Under the pieces are notes generated by a model, which was not told the DNA's origin, made no database searches, and saw only the letters and a program-made list of their open reading frames with translations. Positions 1 to 6,799 of a DNA stretch of 25,940 nucleotides are shown piece by piece. Position numbers and translations under genes: made by a program. Source of the DNA: an uncultured Muribaculaceae bacterium. Its GTDB lineage: Bacteria > Bacteroidota > Bacteroidia > Bacteroidales > Muribaculaceae. The stretch lies in the NCBI GenBank assembly GCA_902494515.1, contig CABUTS010000038.1, positions 1-25,940 of the forward strand, written 5' to 3'. Within the stretch, counting starts at the first letter, position 1. Each line of letters opens with the position of its first letter.

Positions 1-118
1 AGCCCGCCCAGCCGGTTGCCCTCGGTTTCAACCCCCGGTTGCCAGCCGGTTGCAGCCCCAGCCCGCCCAGCCGGTTGCCCTCGGTTTCAACCCCCGGTTG
101 CCAGCCGGTTGCAGCCCC
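1..118. repeat. Tandem duplication, 59-bp unit, two copies
   Basis: Bases 1-59 and 60-118 are identical copies of a GC-rich unit. The unit itself contains shorter internal echoes such as AGCCGGTTGC. The array reaches the window edge, so more copies may lie upstream. It sits ahead of the membrane-protein gene at 220 and does not look coding. The role is unknown. Confidence 0.93.
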
Positions 119-161
119 GGTTCCGGGCTTTGAGCCGGCCTTCGGTAACTTTCGTTCCGTT

Positions 162-181
162 ATCGCGCGTGTTCGCGCGAT
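162..181. other. Perfect inverted repeat upstream of the first gene
   Basis: ATCGCGCG (162-169) pairs with CGCGCGAT (174-181) around a TGTT loop. No T-run follows, so a classical intrinsic terminator is unlikely. It lies 38 bp before the chosen start at 220 and could be a leader hairpin, the end of an upstream gene's transcript, or an operator. Confidence 0.5.
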
Positions 182-219
182 CCCTATCCCTTCCCCTCCA
201 CCCCTTAATCCCTGAATTC

Positions 220-765
220 ATGACTCCTGACGAACTCAAAAATAGCTGGCAAAGCCTCGGCGACGGCGCCCCCCGCCCCCTCGACCGCGACAAGCTCGAC
301 CGGATTACCTCCGGCCGCCTCACCGGTGCCCGCGAACGTCTGGCCCGGATGTATTTCCGCATGTTTGCCATCGTTGCCCCCTTCGGGGTGGTGGCGGTCC
401 TGTTCAACCTGTTCAACGGGATGATGCCCCTCTGGATGTGCCTGGCGTTTATCGGCTTCTTCGTCGTTGCCGCGCTGATGGACCTCTGGCTCTGGCGCGG
501 AATCCGCGGCATGGACCTCAATACGATGGGGGTCGAGGAGGTGGCGCAGCTGGCGCGCTACTACCGCAGCTGGCATCTGCGCTTTCAGGGGATACTCATA
601 CCGCTGGCCGTGGTGCTCGTAACGCTTTTCGCTATGGAGGCCATCGCTATAGACGTCAGCCTGCTCTACGGCATCATCGCCGGCGGAATTATCGGGCTCA
701 CCTTCGGCCTGGTCATCTGGCTCCGCATGATGAAACAATATAAGGAGTTGATGAGGCAGGAGTAA
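220..765 (+). CDS. Small multi-pass membrane protein of unknown function
   Basis: A protein of 181 residues starting MTPDELKNSWQSL. The frame is open further upstream to position 16, but that part runs through the 59-bp repeats and is Pro/Ser/Arg-rich low-complexity sequence, so the ATG at 220 is the better start. The first 45 or so residues are hydrophilic and cytoplasm-like. Four hydrophobic segments follow at about residues 49-66, 70-90, 128-145 and 150-172, ending in a short basic tail. A soluble N-terminus with a DELKxxW-type opening plus membrane segments resembles small proteins that often follow ECF sigma factor genes in Bacteroidales. That is recalled context, and the upstream gene is outside the window. 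No catalytic motif is visible. The stop codon lies inside a 20-bp duplication. Confidence 0.8.
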   Translation: MTPDELKNSWQSLGDGAPRPLDRDKLDRITSGRLTGARERLARMYFRMFAIVAPFGVVAVLFNLFNGMMPLWMCLAFIGFFVVAALMDLWLWRGIRGMDLNTMGVEEVAQLARYYRSWHLRFQGILIPLAVVLVTLFAMEAIAIDVSLLYGIIAGGIIGLTFGLVIWLRMMKQYKELMRQE

Positions 766-795
766 CGCCGGGGAAGGTGGAGTAACGCCGGGGAA
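759..795. repeat. 20-bp-period duplication spanning the stop codon
   Basis: GGAGTAACGCCGGGGAA occurs at 759-775 and again at 779-795. The first copy holds the real TAA stop (763-765), and the second carries a second TAA at the equivalent place. It looks like a recent slippage duplication. Confidence 0.9.
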
Positions 796-836
796 ATCCT
801 GTGGATTTCTTTCTGAAAAATCAGCGAATAGTATGT

Positions 837-863
837 AAAAATCCGCGAGTATTCGCGGATTTT
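837..863. terminator. Perfect 11-bp hairpin, terminator or operator
   Basis: AAAATCCGCGA (837-847) pairs perfectly with TCGCGGATTTT (853-863) around a GTAT loop at 848/849-852. The arm starts with A's and ends with T's, as in bidirectional intrinsic terminators, and it could end the transcript of the 220-765 gene. It also covers the place where the -33 element of the next promoter should lie, so it could equally be an operator. Confidence 0.65.
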
Positions 864-866
864 GCG

Positions 867-874
867 TATCTTTG
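867..874 (+). promoter_or_regulatory. Bacteroidetes -7 element, methyltransferase operon
   Basis: TATCTTTG matches the Bacteroidetes -7 consensus TAnnTTTG, about 26 bp before the ATG at 901. No TTTG is found 19-21 bp upstream because the 837-863 hairpin occupies that place. It probably drives the run from the methyltransferase through the kinase-like gene at 5945. Confidence 0.6.
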
Positions 875-900
875 CAAAAATTTTAGAAAGATTTCGTTTC

Positions 901-2538
901 ATGGCGACCGAAAATTTTGAAATGGTGGCGAAGACCTTCCAGGGACTGGAAGATGTGCTGGCCGAGGAGCTCCGCAATCTCGGAGCCCTGAATGTCGAAC
1001 CCGGCAGACGTATGGTGTCGTTCGAGGGGGACCTCGAGATGCTCTACAAGGCCAATCTCTGCTGCCGCACCGCACTGCGTATACTCAAACCGATCTATAA
1101 GTTCACCGCCCGCGACACCGACGAGCTCTATGAGTTCACCAAGGAATATGACTGGGGGTCGCTGATGAACCTCAACTCCACTTTCGCAATCGACACTGTG
1201 GCTTTCAGCGACGAGTTCTCCCACTCGCGGTTCGTGACCTATCGCGTAAAGGATGCCGTAGTCGACTGGTTCAAAGACCGTTACGGCGAGGACAAGCGCC
1301 CGGGCGTACGCCTGCAGGACGCTGATGTGATGATTAACGTACACATCGCCGGCGACCGCGTGACCCTGTCGCTCGATTCCTCCGGCGAGTCGCTCCACAA
1401 GCGCGGCTACCGCGTGGCGCAGACCGAAGCCCCCATCAACGAAGTGCTTGCCGCCGGTATTATCCTCAAGAGCGGCTGGCGCGGCGACTGCCCGCTGGTC
1501 GACCCGATGTGCGGTTCCGGCACATTCCTGATCGAGGCCGCGCTGATTGCCGCCAACATCAATCCGGGCATCTACCGCCGCCATTTCTCCTTCGAACACT
1601 GGCGCGACTTCGACGCCGAGCTGTTCGACCGGCTCTATAACGACGACTCCAACGAGCGGGAGTTCAACTTCAAGATCTACGGCGCCGACATCTCCCCGAA
1701 GGCCACCGAAATCGCCGCCCGCAACATCAAGAGCGCCGGTGTCGGCCGCATGATCGAGCTGGAGACCAAGCCGCTGTCGGCCTGGACCGAAGCGCCGGAA
1801 GATGGTGTGCTGATCACCAATCCCCCTTACGGCGAGAGAATCTCGGCCGACGACATGGACGGCCTCTATTCGCTTATCGGCCAGAAACTCAAGAATGTAT
1901 TCAAGGGCTACCACGCCTGGATTATCGGCTACCGCGACGAATATTTCCACCGCATCGGGCTGGCTGCGTCGAACAAGTTCCCGATTCTCAACGGCGCGCT
2001 GGAATGTCAGCTCCGCGAATATGTGATTTTCGAGGGTGACTACAAGCACTTCCGCGAGCAGGGGGGACGCCTCCGCGAGTTCGAGGAGAAGAAGGATGAG
2101 CGTCTCGAGAACCTCCACGACAAGCGTCAGCGCGACATCCGCCGCGGGTTCCGGCGCGACGACCGCGAGGACAGCCGCCGTCCCGGCGGGAAATTCCGCG
2201 GCGCAAAGCAGGGCCCCCGCAAGTTTCGCCGCGAATTCGACGACGAGGAGCGTCCCTTCCGCGAAAAGCGCGCCGAGCGCCGCGAATTCAACGCTTCGGC
2301 TCCCCGCAACAAGCTCGAGGAGCGCTATCACCCCGGCCGCTGCTTCGATGACGACCGCCGCCGCTTCGACGGCCGCGACTCCGAAAACCGCGGCTTCGTC
2401 GAAAACCGCCCTGAACCCGAAAATCCGCTGGCAAAGCGCCGCAATCCCCAGGCGCTGAAGTCCATCAGCGGCAAGCAGCCCTCCCTCCCGGCCATGCGCT
2501 CCCGCAAAGGCTGGCGCAAAGACGAAAACCCCGAATAA
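901..2538 (+). CDS. THUMP-domain class I SAM-dependent rRNA methyltransferase (RlmL/YpsC type)
   Basis: A 545-residue protein. Residues about 1-165 form a THUMP-type RNA-binding region. A Rossmann methyltransferase follows, with the SAM-site motif DPMCGSGTFLIEAA at residue 201 and the catalytic NPPYGER at 307-313, typical of N2-guanine methyltransferases. By family (RlmL N-terminal half, YpsC) it should methylate a guanine in 23S rRNA; the exact site is inference. Residues from about 385 to the end are an unusual low-complexity tail rich in Arg, Asp, Glu and Phe with RRGFRRD-like repeats, probably disordered and RNA-binding. ATG 901 is preferred over the TTG at 862, because the latter would overlap the -7 promoter element. 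First gene of a probable operon; purD follows after 6 bp. Confidence 0.9.
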   Translation: MATENFEMVAKTFQGLEDVLAEELRNLGALNVEPGRRMVSFEGDLEMLYKANLCCRTALRILKPIYKFTARDTDELYEFTKEYDWGSLMNLNSTFAIDTVAFSDEFSHSRFVTYRVKDAVVDWFKDRYGEDKRPGVRLQDADVMINVHIAGDRVTLSLDSSGESLHKRGYRVAQTEAPINEVLAAGIILKSGWRGDCPLVDPMCGSGTFLIEAALIAANINPGIYRRHFSFEHWRDFDAELFDRLYNDDSNEREFNFKIYGADISPKATEIAARNIKSAGVGRMIELETKPLSAWTEAPEDGVLITNPPYGERISADDMDGLYSLIGQKLKNVFKGYHAWIIGYRDEYFHRIGLAASNKFPILNGALECQLREYVIFEGDYKHFREQGGRLREFEEKKDERLENLHDKRQRDIRRGFRRDDREDSRRPGGKFRGAKQGPRKFRREFDDEERPFREKRAERREFNASAPRNKLEERYHPGRCFDDDRRRFDGRDSENRGFVENRPEPENPLAKRRNPQALKSISGKQPSLPAMRSRKGWRKDENPE

Positions 2539-2544
2539 TCAATC

Positions 2545-3831
2545 ATGAATATCCTTTTGCTCGGGTCCGGCGGCCGCGAATCGGCCCTGGCCTGGAAAAT
2601 CAGCCGAAGCCCGCTGTGCTCGGCCCTGTATATCGGCCCCGGCAACGGGGGCACCGAAGCCTATGGCGTTAACATTCCCCTGAAGCCCACCGACTTCCCG
2701 GCGGTGCTCGCCGCTGTCCGCGACCTGAAAATCGACATGGTGGTCGTCGGCAATGAAGACCCCCTGGTGGCCGGCTTCACCGACTTCCTCCGCACCGAGG
2801 CCCCCGAAGTCCTCGTGGTAGGCCCGACACAGGCCGGCGCCCGCCTCGAGGGGAGCAAGGACTTCGCCAAGCAGTTCATGGAGGCCGAAGGGATTCCGAC
2901 GGCCCGCTACCGCTCCTTCACCGCCGAGACCCTCGAGGAGGGCAAGGCTTTCCTTGAAACCCTCCAGCCCCCCTACGTGCTGAAGGCCGACGGCTTAGCT
3001 GCCGGCAAGGGTGTGCTGATTCTCGACAACCTCGAGGAAGCCAAGAAGGAGCTCGCCGAGATGCTCGGCGGCATGTTCGGCCAGTCCTCCGCAACCGTTG
3101 TTATCGAGGAATTCCTCAGCGGCATCGAGTGCTCTGTGTTCGTGCTGACCGACGGCAACGGCGGTTACCGCATCCTCCCCGTGGCCAAGGACTACAAGCG
3201 CATCCTCGAGGGTGACAAAGGCCCGAACACCGGCGGTATGGGTGCCGTCAGCCCCGTGCCTTTTGCCGATGATGAGTTCATGGCTAAGGTCGAAACCCGC
3301 ATCGTGCGCCCCACAATCGAGGGACTCCGCCGCCGCGGCATCGACTACAAAGGCTTCATTTTCCTCGGTCTCATCAACGTCAAGGGTGAGCCAATGGTCA
3401 TCGAATACAACGTGCGCATGGGCGACCCCGAAACTGAGGTGGTGATGCTCCGCATCGCCTCCGACCTTGTGCCGCTGATGGCTGCCGCCGCCGAAGGGAA
3501 CCTCGGCGACCTGCCGTTAGAGCATGATTCCCGCGCCGCAGCTACCGTGATGCTGGTTTCCGGCGGCTACCCCGGTTCCTACCCCAAGGGGAAGGAGATT
3601 ACCGGCGCCGACGTCGTCGACCCGAAGGCCGCCGACCCCGAATCAATAATCTTCCATGCCGGAACCGCCCGGAAGGATGGCAAGCTCGTAACCTCCGGCG
3701 GCCGCGTTATGGCGGTCAGCTCCTACGGTCCAGACCTCAAGGCTGCTCTGGCCAAGAGCTACGCTCTCATCCCCTCGGTTGACTTCGACGGGAAAACCTT
3801 CCGCACCGACATCGGTAACGAATTTATCTGA
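2545..3831 (+). CDS. purD: Phosphoribosylamine--glycine ligase (GAR synthetase)
   Basis: 428 residues, the usual length for PurD. It joins phosphoribosylamine and glycine using ATP, the second step of de novo purine synthesis, in the cytoplasm. Visible hallmarks are the N-terminal GSGGRE nucleotide-fold loop (residues 7-12), the ATP-grasp domain with KADGLAAGKGV, NTGGMGAVSP (from about N228) and EYNVRMGDPETE (from E287), which carries metal and nucleotide ligands. It starts 6 bp after the methyltransferase stop, so the two are almost certainly cotranscribed. A GC-rich hairpin lies just after the stop. Confidence 0.97.
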   Translation: MNILLLGSGGRESALAWKISRSPLCSALYIGPGNGGTEAYGVNIPLKPTDFPAVLAAVRDLKIDMVVVGNEDPLVAGFTDFLRTEAPEVLVVGPTQAGARLEGSKDFAKQFMEAEGIPTARYRSFTAETLEEGKAFLETLQPPYVLKADGLAAGKGVLILDNLEEAKKELAEMLGGMFGQSSATVVIEEFLSGIECSVFVLTDGNGGYRILPVAKDYKRILEGDKGPNTGGMGAVSPVPFADDEFMAKVETRIVRPTIEGLRRRGIDYKGFIFLGLINVKGEPMVIEYNVRMGDPETEVVMLRIASDLVPLMAAAAEGNLGDLPLEHDSRAAATVMLVSGGYPGSYPKGKEITGADVVDPKAADPESIIFHAGTARKDGKLVTSGGRVMAVSSYGPDLKAALAKSYALIPSVDFDGKTFRTDIGNEFI

Positions 3832-3839
3832 ATCCTCCG

Positions 3840-3857
3840 CCCGGGCTCCGGCCCGGG
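3840..3857. other. GC-rich hairpin after purD
   Basis: CCCGGGC (3840-3846) pairs perfectly with GCCCGGG (3851-3857) around a TCCG tetraloop. No T-tract follows, so it is probably not a strong terminator. A hairpin inside an operon could protect the upstream mRNA 3' end or set relative expression of purD and the downstream genes. Confidence 0.55.
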
Positions 3858-3873
3858 ATGAAATAGAAGAAAC

Positions 3874-4854
3874 TTGCTCTGCGAACGGGACATAACGAAT
3901 TTCCTGCATGCCCGCGGGTCGGCGCTGACGATGATGGCGCTGACCTGCGTGTTAGGCGCCGTGGCCCTTCAGCGGGGGGCGATCGTGCACCTCGAAGGGT
4001 CGATGGGGATCGGTCTGAACCCGCCCGGGAGCTGGATTTCATCCCCCTGGAAGTCGCTGGCGGCATCGCTCGGCTGCACGGTTATCATCGGGCTGCTGAC
4101 CATTTACATCAACCGCACCTTCAATGTGCTGCGGTCGCTGACGGCGCTCGTGGCCGGGATGTTCTGCGTGATGCAGACGGCGCTGCCGTCGGTTGTCGGG
4201 CAGTTCTACGGCGGCGACCTGATGGGTGTGCTGATGCTGTTCTGCACCGGACTGCTGTTCAGCAGCTACTCCGACCCGATGTCGCAGCGGCGTATCTTCC
4301 TGATTTTCTTTCTGATAACTCTCGCCGGTTTCACCGACCTCAGCTTCATGTTCTACCTGCCGGTGTTCCTGATCGGTTGCGTTCAGATGCGTGTTTTCAA
4401 CCTGAAGACCTTCCTTGCGGCCGGAATGGGGGTGGTTACTGTCCCCTGGATTCTGTTCGGCTTCGGATGGGTTGATCCTTCGCAGCTCCACTGGCCCTCG
4501 ATTGTGGTAGCGTGGTCGATGTTCGACTCTCCGGAGGTGATCCAGACGCTGCTGGTGACCGGTTTCACACTGATCTGCGCCATCTCGTTCATGGTGGTGA
4601 ACCTGCTGAAAATCCTCAGCTATAATTCGCGCGTGAGGGCGTACAACGGCTTCCTGACACTGCTGCTCTGCGCCACCGGAGTGTTCATTGTGCTGAATTT
4701 CAATAACTTCGCGTTCTATATTCCCCTGCTTAACGCCCTGACGGCCTACCAGATCGCCCACTTCTTCACCTACCGGCGCAACCGCCGCAGCTACATCCCG
4801 ATTCTTATCCTGATGGCGGTGTATCTGGCCTCGTATGTCTGGGGTGCATTTTGA
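3874..4854 (+). CDS. Multi-pass inner-membrane protein, function unknown
   Basis: About 326 residues if the TTG at 3874 is used; an in-frame ATG at 3931 gives 307 residues and is a real alternative. After a short hydrophilic start it has a long series of hydrophobic segments, roughly eight to ten, spread to the C-terminus, with short loops containing Arg/Tyr (YRRNRRSY near the end). I recognise no catalytic motif. Its overall look resembles uncharacterised Bacteroidetes membrane families such as DUF6427, but this is a weak impression. It lies 42 bp after purD and 6 bp before pdxB, so it is very likely in the same operon; whether it serves PLP or purine metabolism is unknown. Confidence 0.8.
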   Translation: MLCERDITNFLHARGSALTMMALTCVLGAVALQRGAIVHLEGSMGIGLNPPGSWISSPWKSLAASLGCTVIIGLLTIYINRTFNVLRSLTALVAGMFCVMQTALPSVVGQFYGGDLMGVLMLFCTGLLFSSYSDPMSQRRIFLIFFLITLAGFTDLSFMFYLPVFLIGCVQMRVFNLKTFLAAGMGVVTVPWILFGFGWVDPSQLHWPSIVVAWSMFDSPEVIQTLLVTGFTLICAISFMVVNLLKILSYNSRVRAYNGFLTLLLCATGVFIVLNFNNFAFYIPLLNALTAYQIAHFFTYRRNRRSYIPILILMAVYLASYVWGAF

Positions 4855-4860
4855 TAAACC

Positions 4861-5895
4861 ATGAAAAAGGTTCTGATTGACAAATTCGTCCCCTTCGAGG
4901 GAAATCCTTTCGAGGGAATCGCCGAGGTGCAGCTCCTTGATCCTAAGGAGTTTACCCCCGGGGCGGTGAAGGATGCCGACGCCCTGATCGTCCGCACCCG
5001 CACCCGTTGCGACGCGGCGCTCCTCGATGGTTCCAAGGTCTCCATCGTCGCCACCGCCACCATCGGCACCGACCATTTCGACTTCCCGTATCTCAACTCG
5101 CGCGGCATAAAGACCGTGTCGGCTCCCGGCTGCAACGCCCCGGCCGTAGCGCAGTATGTCCACGCTTCGATTCTGCATCTCGGACTCGGTCAGCCCGGAA
5201 TGTGCCTTGGAATCGTCGGCCTCGGGCATGTCGGCTCGATTGTTGCCTCCTGGGCGCGGAGCATGGGGATGGAGGTGCTCGCCTGCGACCCTCCCCGCGC
5301 CGCCCGCGAGCATGGCTGGAACCCGGAGGCTCCCCTCACCGAGGGGGATATACCCTTTGTCAGCCTCGGGGATATAGGCCGGAAAGCCGACGTGGTTACT
5401 TTCCACACCCCGCTGACCCGTACGGGCGACTGTCCGACTTTCCATCTGCTCGACCGTGATTTTCTGGAGATTGCTCCTAAAGCGTTGATAATCAACGCTG
5501 CCCGCGGGCCGGTGGCTGACACTGCCGATCTCATCGCAGCCATCCGCCGGGGCCGGATCGACAAAGCTGCTATCGACTGCTGGGAGGGTGAACCCCGGAT
5601 TTCCACCGAACTGATGGACCTCGCGGTCATCGCTACTCCGCACATCGCCGGCTACTCCCGCGAGGGGAAAGCGCGCGCCACGGCCATCTCCTTCAACGCC
5701 GTGCTCGAACATTTCGGTTCCGACAGGCGTATCAATCCCGGGGTACCGATGGTTGCGCCGGCGGCTGTCACCCGTGAGGCGGTCCTGAAATCCTACGACC
5801 CGATTGCCGACTCGCTTCCCCTCCGTCGCGACCCCCTGAACTTCGAGATCCTCCGCAACACCTATCCGCTTCGCAAGGAGGTTTATATGGACTGA
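4861..5895 (+). CDS. pdxB: 4-phosphoerythronate dehydrogenase
   Basis: 344 residues; a D-2-hydroxyacid dehydrogenase that oxidises 4-phosphoerythronate in the DXP-dependent route to pyridoxal 5'-phosphate. The PdxB signature ATATIGTDHFD and APGCNAPAVAQYV are present. The NAD-binding glycine loop GIVGLGHVGS lies at residues 117-126. The catalytic triad expected for the family is seen as R215 (NAARGP), E244 (CWEGEP) and H261 (TPHIAGYS), with spacing identical to R208/E237/H254 of the E. coli enzyme. It is somewhat shorter at the C-terminus than E. coli PdxB, so the dimerisation region is reduced. It is 6 bp from the membrane-protein gene, in operon. Confidence 0.95.
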   Translation: MKKVLIDKFVPFEGNPFEGIAEVQLLDPKEFTPGAVKDADALIVRTRTRCDAALLDGSKVSIVATATIGTDHFDFPYLNSRGIKTVSAPGCNAPAVAQYVHASILHLGLGQPGMCLGIVGLGHVGSIVASWARSMGMEVLACDPPRAAREHGWNPEAPLTEGDIPFVSLGDIGRKADVVTFHTPLTRTGDCPTFHLLDRDFLEIAPKALIINAARGPVADTADLIAAIRRGRIDKAAIDCWEGEPRISTELMDLAVIATPHIAGYSREGKARATAISFNAVLEHFGSDRRINPGVPMVAPAAVTREAVLKSYDPIADSLPLRRDPLNFEILRNTYPLRKEVYMD

Positions 5896-5896
5896 G

Positions 5897-5934
5897 GCGA
5901 TTTAAACTTCGCGAGCTTAATCCCCGCGATTTAA
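5897..5934. repeat. Degenerate 14-15-bp repeat, three units
   Basis: GCGATTTAA (5897-5905), GCGAGCTTAA (5911-5920) and GCGATTTAA (5926-5934) are spaced 14-15 bp apart and fill the short gap between pdxB and the next gene. They begin 2 bp after the pdxB stop. Confidence 0.6.
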
Positions 5935-5944
5935 GGTTTTGATT

Positions 5945-6586
5945 ATGAGTTACTCCTTCGATAAGAAATTTGTGATTACCGTCGGGCGGCAGTTCGGCTC
6001 CGGCGGCCGCGAGCTTGCCCGTAAGCTCGCCGATGCTTTCGGCATCGAGTATTACGACAAGGAACTGCTGCTCGAGGCCGGGCGCCATGCGGGCGTCGAC
6101 CCGGGATTTTTCGAGCGCAGCGACGAGCGTTTCCCGACCCTCTCGGGGAGCGGTATCTCCTTCAACATGGGTATGACGGCGCTCCCCTGGTACACCCCCT
6201 CCTCGATTTCCGAGGAGTCGATTTACCGCGACATGTCGGACGTAATCAAAAAACTCGCCGACCGCAGCTCCTGTGTAATCGTTGGCCGTTCAGCGGATTA
6301 TGTGCTGCGCGATCACCCCGTCCCCTCGATCAATATTTTCCTCCACGCTACCCCCGAGGATTGTGCGCGTCGCATTATGAAGCGTCAGCCGGAGCTGAAC
6401 ATCTCGCAGGCCAAGGCCCTCGCCGAGAAGAACAACCGCCTCCGCGCTAACTATTACAACTTCTACACCGACAAGCGCTGGGGCGCCGCCGCCAGCTATG
6501 ACCTCTGCCTGAGTTCCTCCGACCTGCCGATGGACGCCCTCGTCGACGTCATCGCCACCTACGTGAAGCACCGCCTGGAGGATTGA
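5945..6586 (+). CDS. Cytidylate kinase-like family protein
   Basis: 213 residues. The N-terminus has a P-loop-like GRQFGSGGRELARKLA (from residue 14), as in the cytidylate-kinase-like family (PF13189). Later parts include VIVGRSADYVLR, an Arg-rich lid-like stretch (CARRIMKRQP) and an YDLCLSSSDLPMD segment typical of these proteins. It is probably a nucleoside monophosphate kinase, but true CMP kinases (Cmk) are a separate family and the natural substrate is not established. ATG 5945 is chosen over the TTG 6 bp upstream. It is the last gene of the plus-strand run and is followed by a three-copy repeat and a strong terminator. Confidence 0.88.
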   Translation: MSYSFDKKFVITVGRQFGSGGRELARKLADAFGIEYYDKELLLEAGRHAGVDPGFFERSDERFPTLSGSGISFNMGMTALPWYTPSSISEESIYRDMSDVIKKLADRSSCVIVGRSADYVLRDHPVPSINIFLHATPEDCARRIMKRQPELNISQAKALAEKNNRLRANYYNFYTDKRWGAAASYDLCLSSSDLPMDALVDVIATYVKHRLED

Positions 6587-6620
6587 CCTGCGCCGGACCT
6601 GCTTTGCGGCGTCATATGCG

Positions 6621-6680
6621 ATACATTCCTGCGTGCGAACACACATTCCTGCATGCGAACACACATTCCTGCATGCGAAC
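6621..6680. repeat. Three tandem 20-bp units
   Basis: Units at 6621-6640, 6641-6660 and 6661-6680. The last two are identical (acacattcctgcatgcgaac) and the first differs at two positions. Each unit contains GCATGC or its GCGTGC variant. The array lies between the kinase-like gene stop and the terminator. Confidence 0.93.
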
Positions 6681-6684
6681 ATAT

Positions 6685-6725
6685 AAAATTAGCCCTCTGC
6701 CGAATTTCGGCAGGGGGCAAATTTT
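6685..6725. terminator. Bidirectional intrinsic terminator between convergent genes
   Basis: Core arms CTGCCG (6697-6702) and CGGCAG (6708-6713) enclose AATTT. The stem extends outward through GCCCT/GGGGC and then, past one A-A mismatch, AAAATT (6685-6690) with AATTTT (6720-6725). The A-run on one side and T-run on the other suit termination in both directions, as expected for the convergent genes ending at 6586 and 6797. Confidence 0.88.
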
Positions 6726-6759
6726 AATATCGTAATGTAACCGGTTTTTTTGTATAGTG

Positions 6760-6799
6760 ATGTCGATCGGTTACGTTGGTATTGTCATGTCAACGGTTA
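6760..6799. repeat. 26-bp-period duplication spanning the DUF4270 stop
   Basis: ATGTCgatCGGTTAC (6760-6774) is echoed as ATGTCaaCGGTTAC (6786-6799). The second contains the complement of the TAA stop of the minus-strand lipoprotein gene. An inverted copy, GTAACCG, lies at 6737-6743 and could pair with 6768-6774. Confidence 0.7.

Noticed and set aside
16..219. N-terminal extension of the first membrane protein
   Set aside because: It runs through the 59-bp duplications and is low-complexity; the ATG at 220 gives a normal N-terminus.
883..2331. Long antisense frame (482 codons) opposite the methyltransferase
   Set aside because: High GC at wobble positions leaves antisense frames open. The plus strand encodes a clear enzyme and the antisense translation has no recognisable domain.
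4039..5712. Antisense frame of 557 codons across the membrane protein and pdxB
   Set aside because: It spans two well-supported genes, is highly charged and His/Glu-rich in the manner of shadow translations, and has no promoter or domain.
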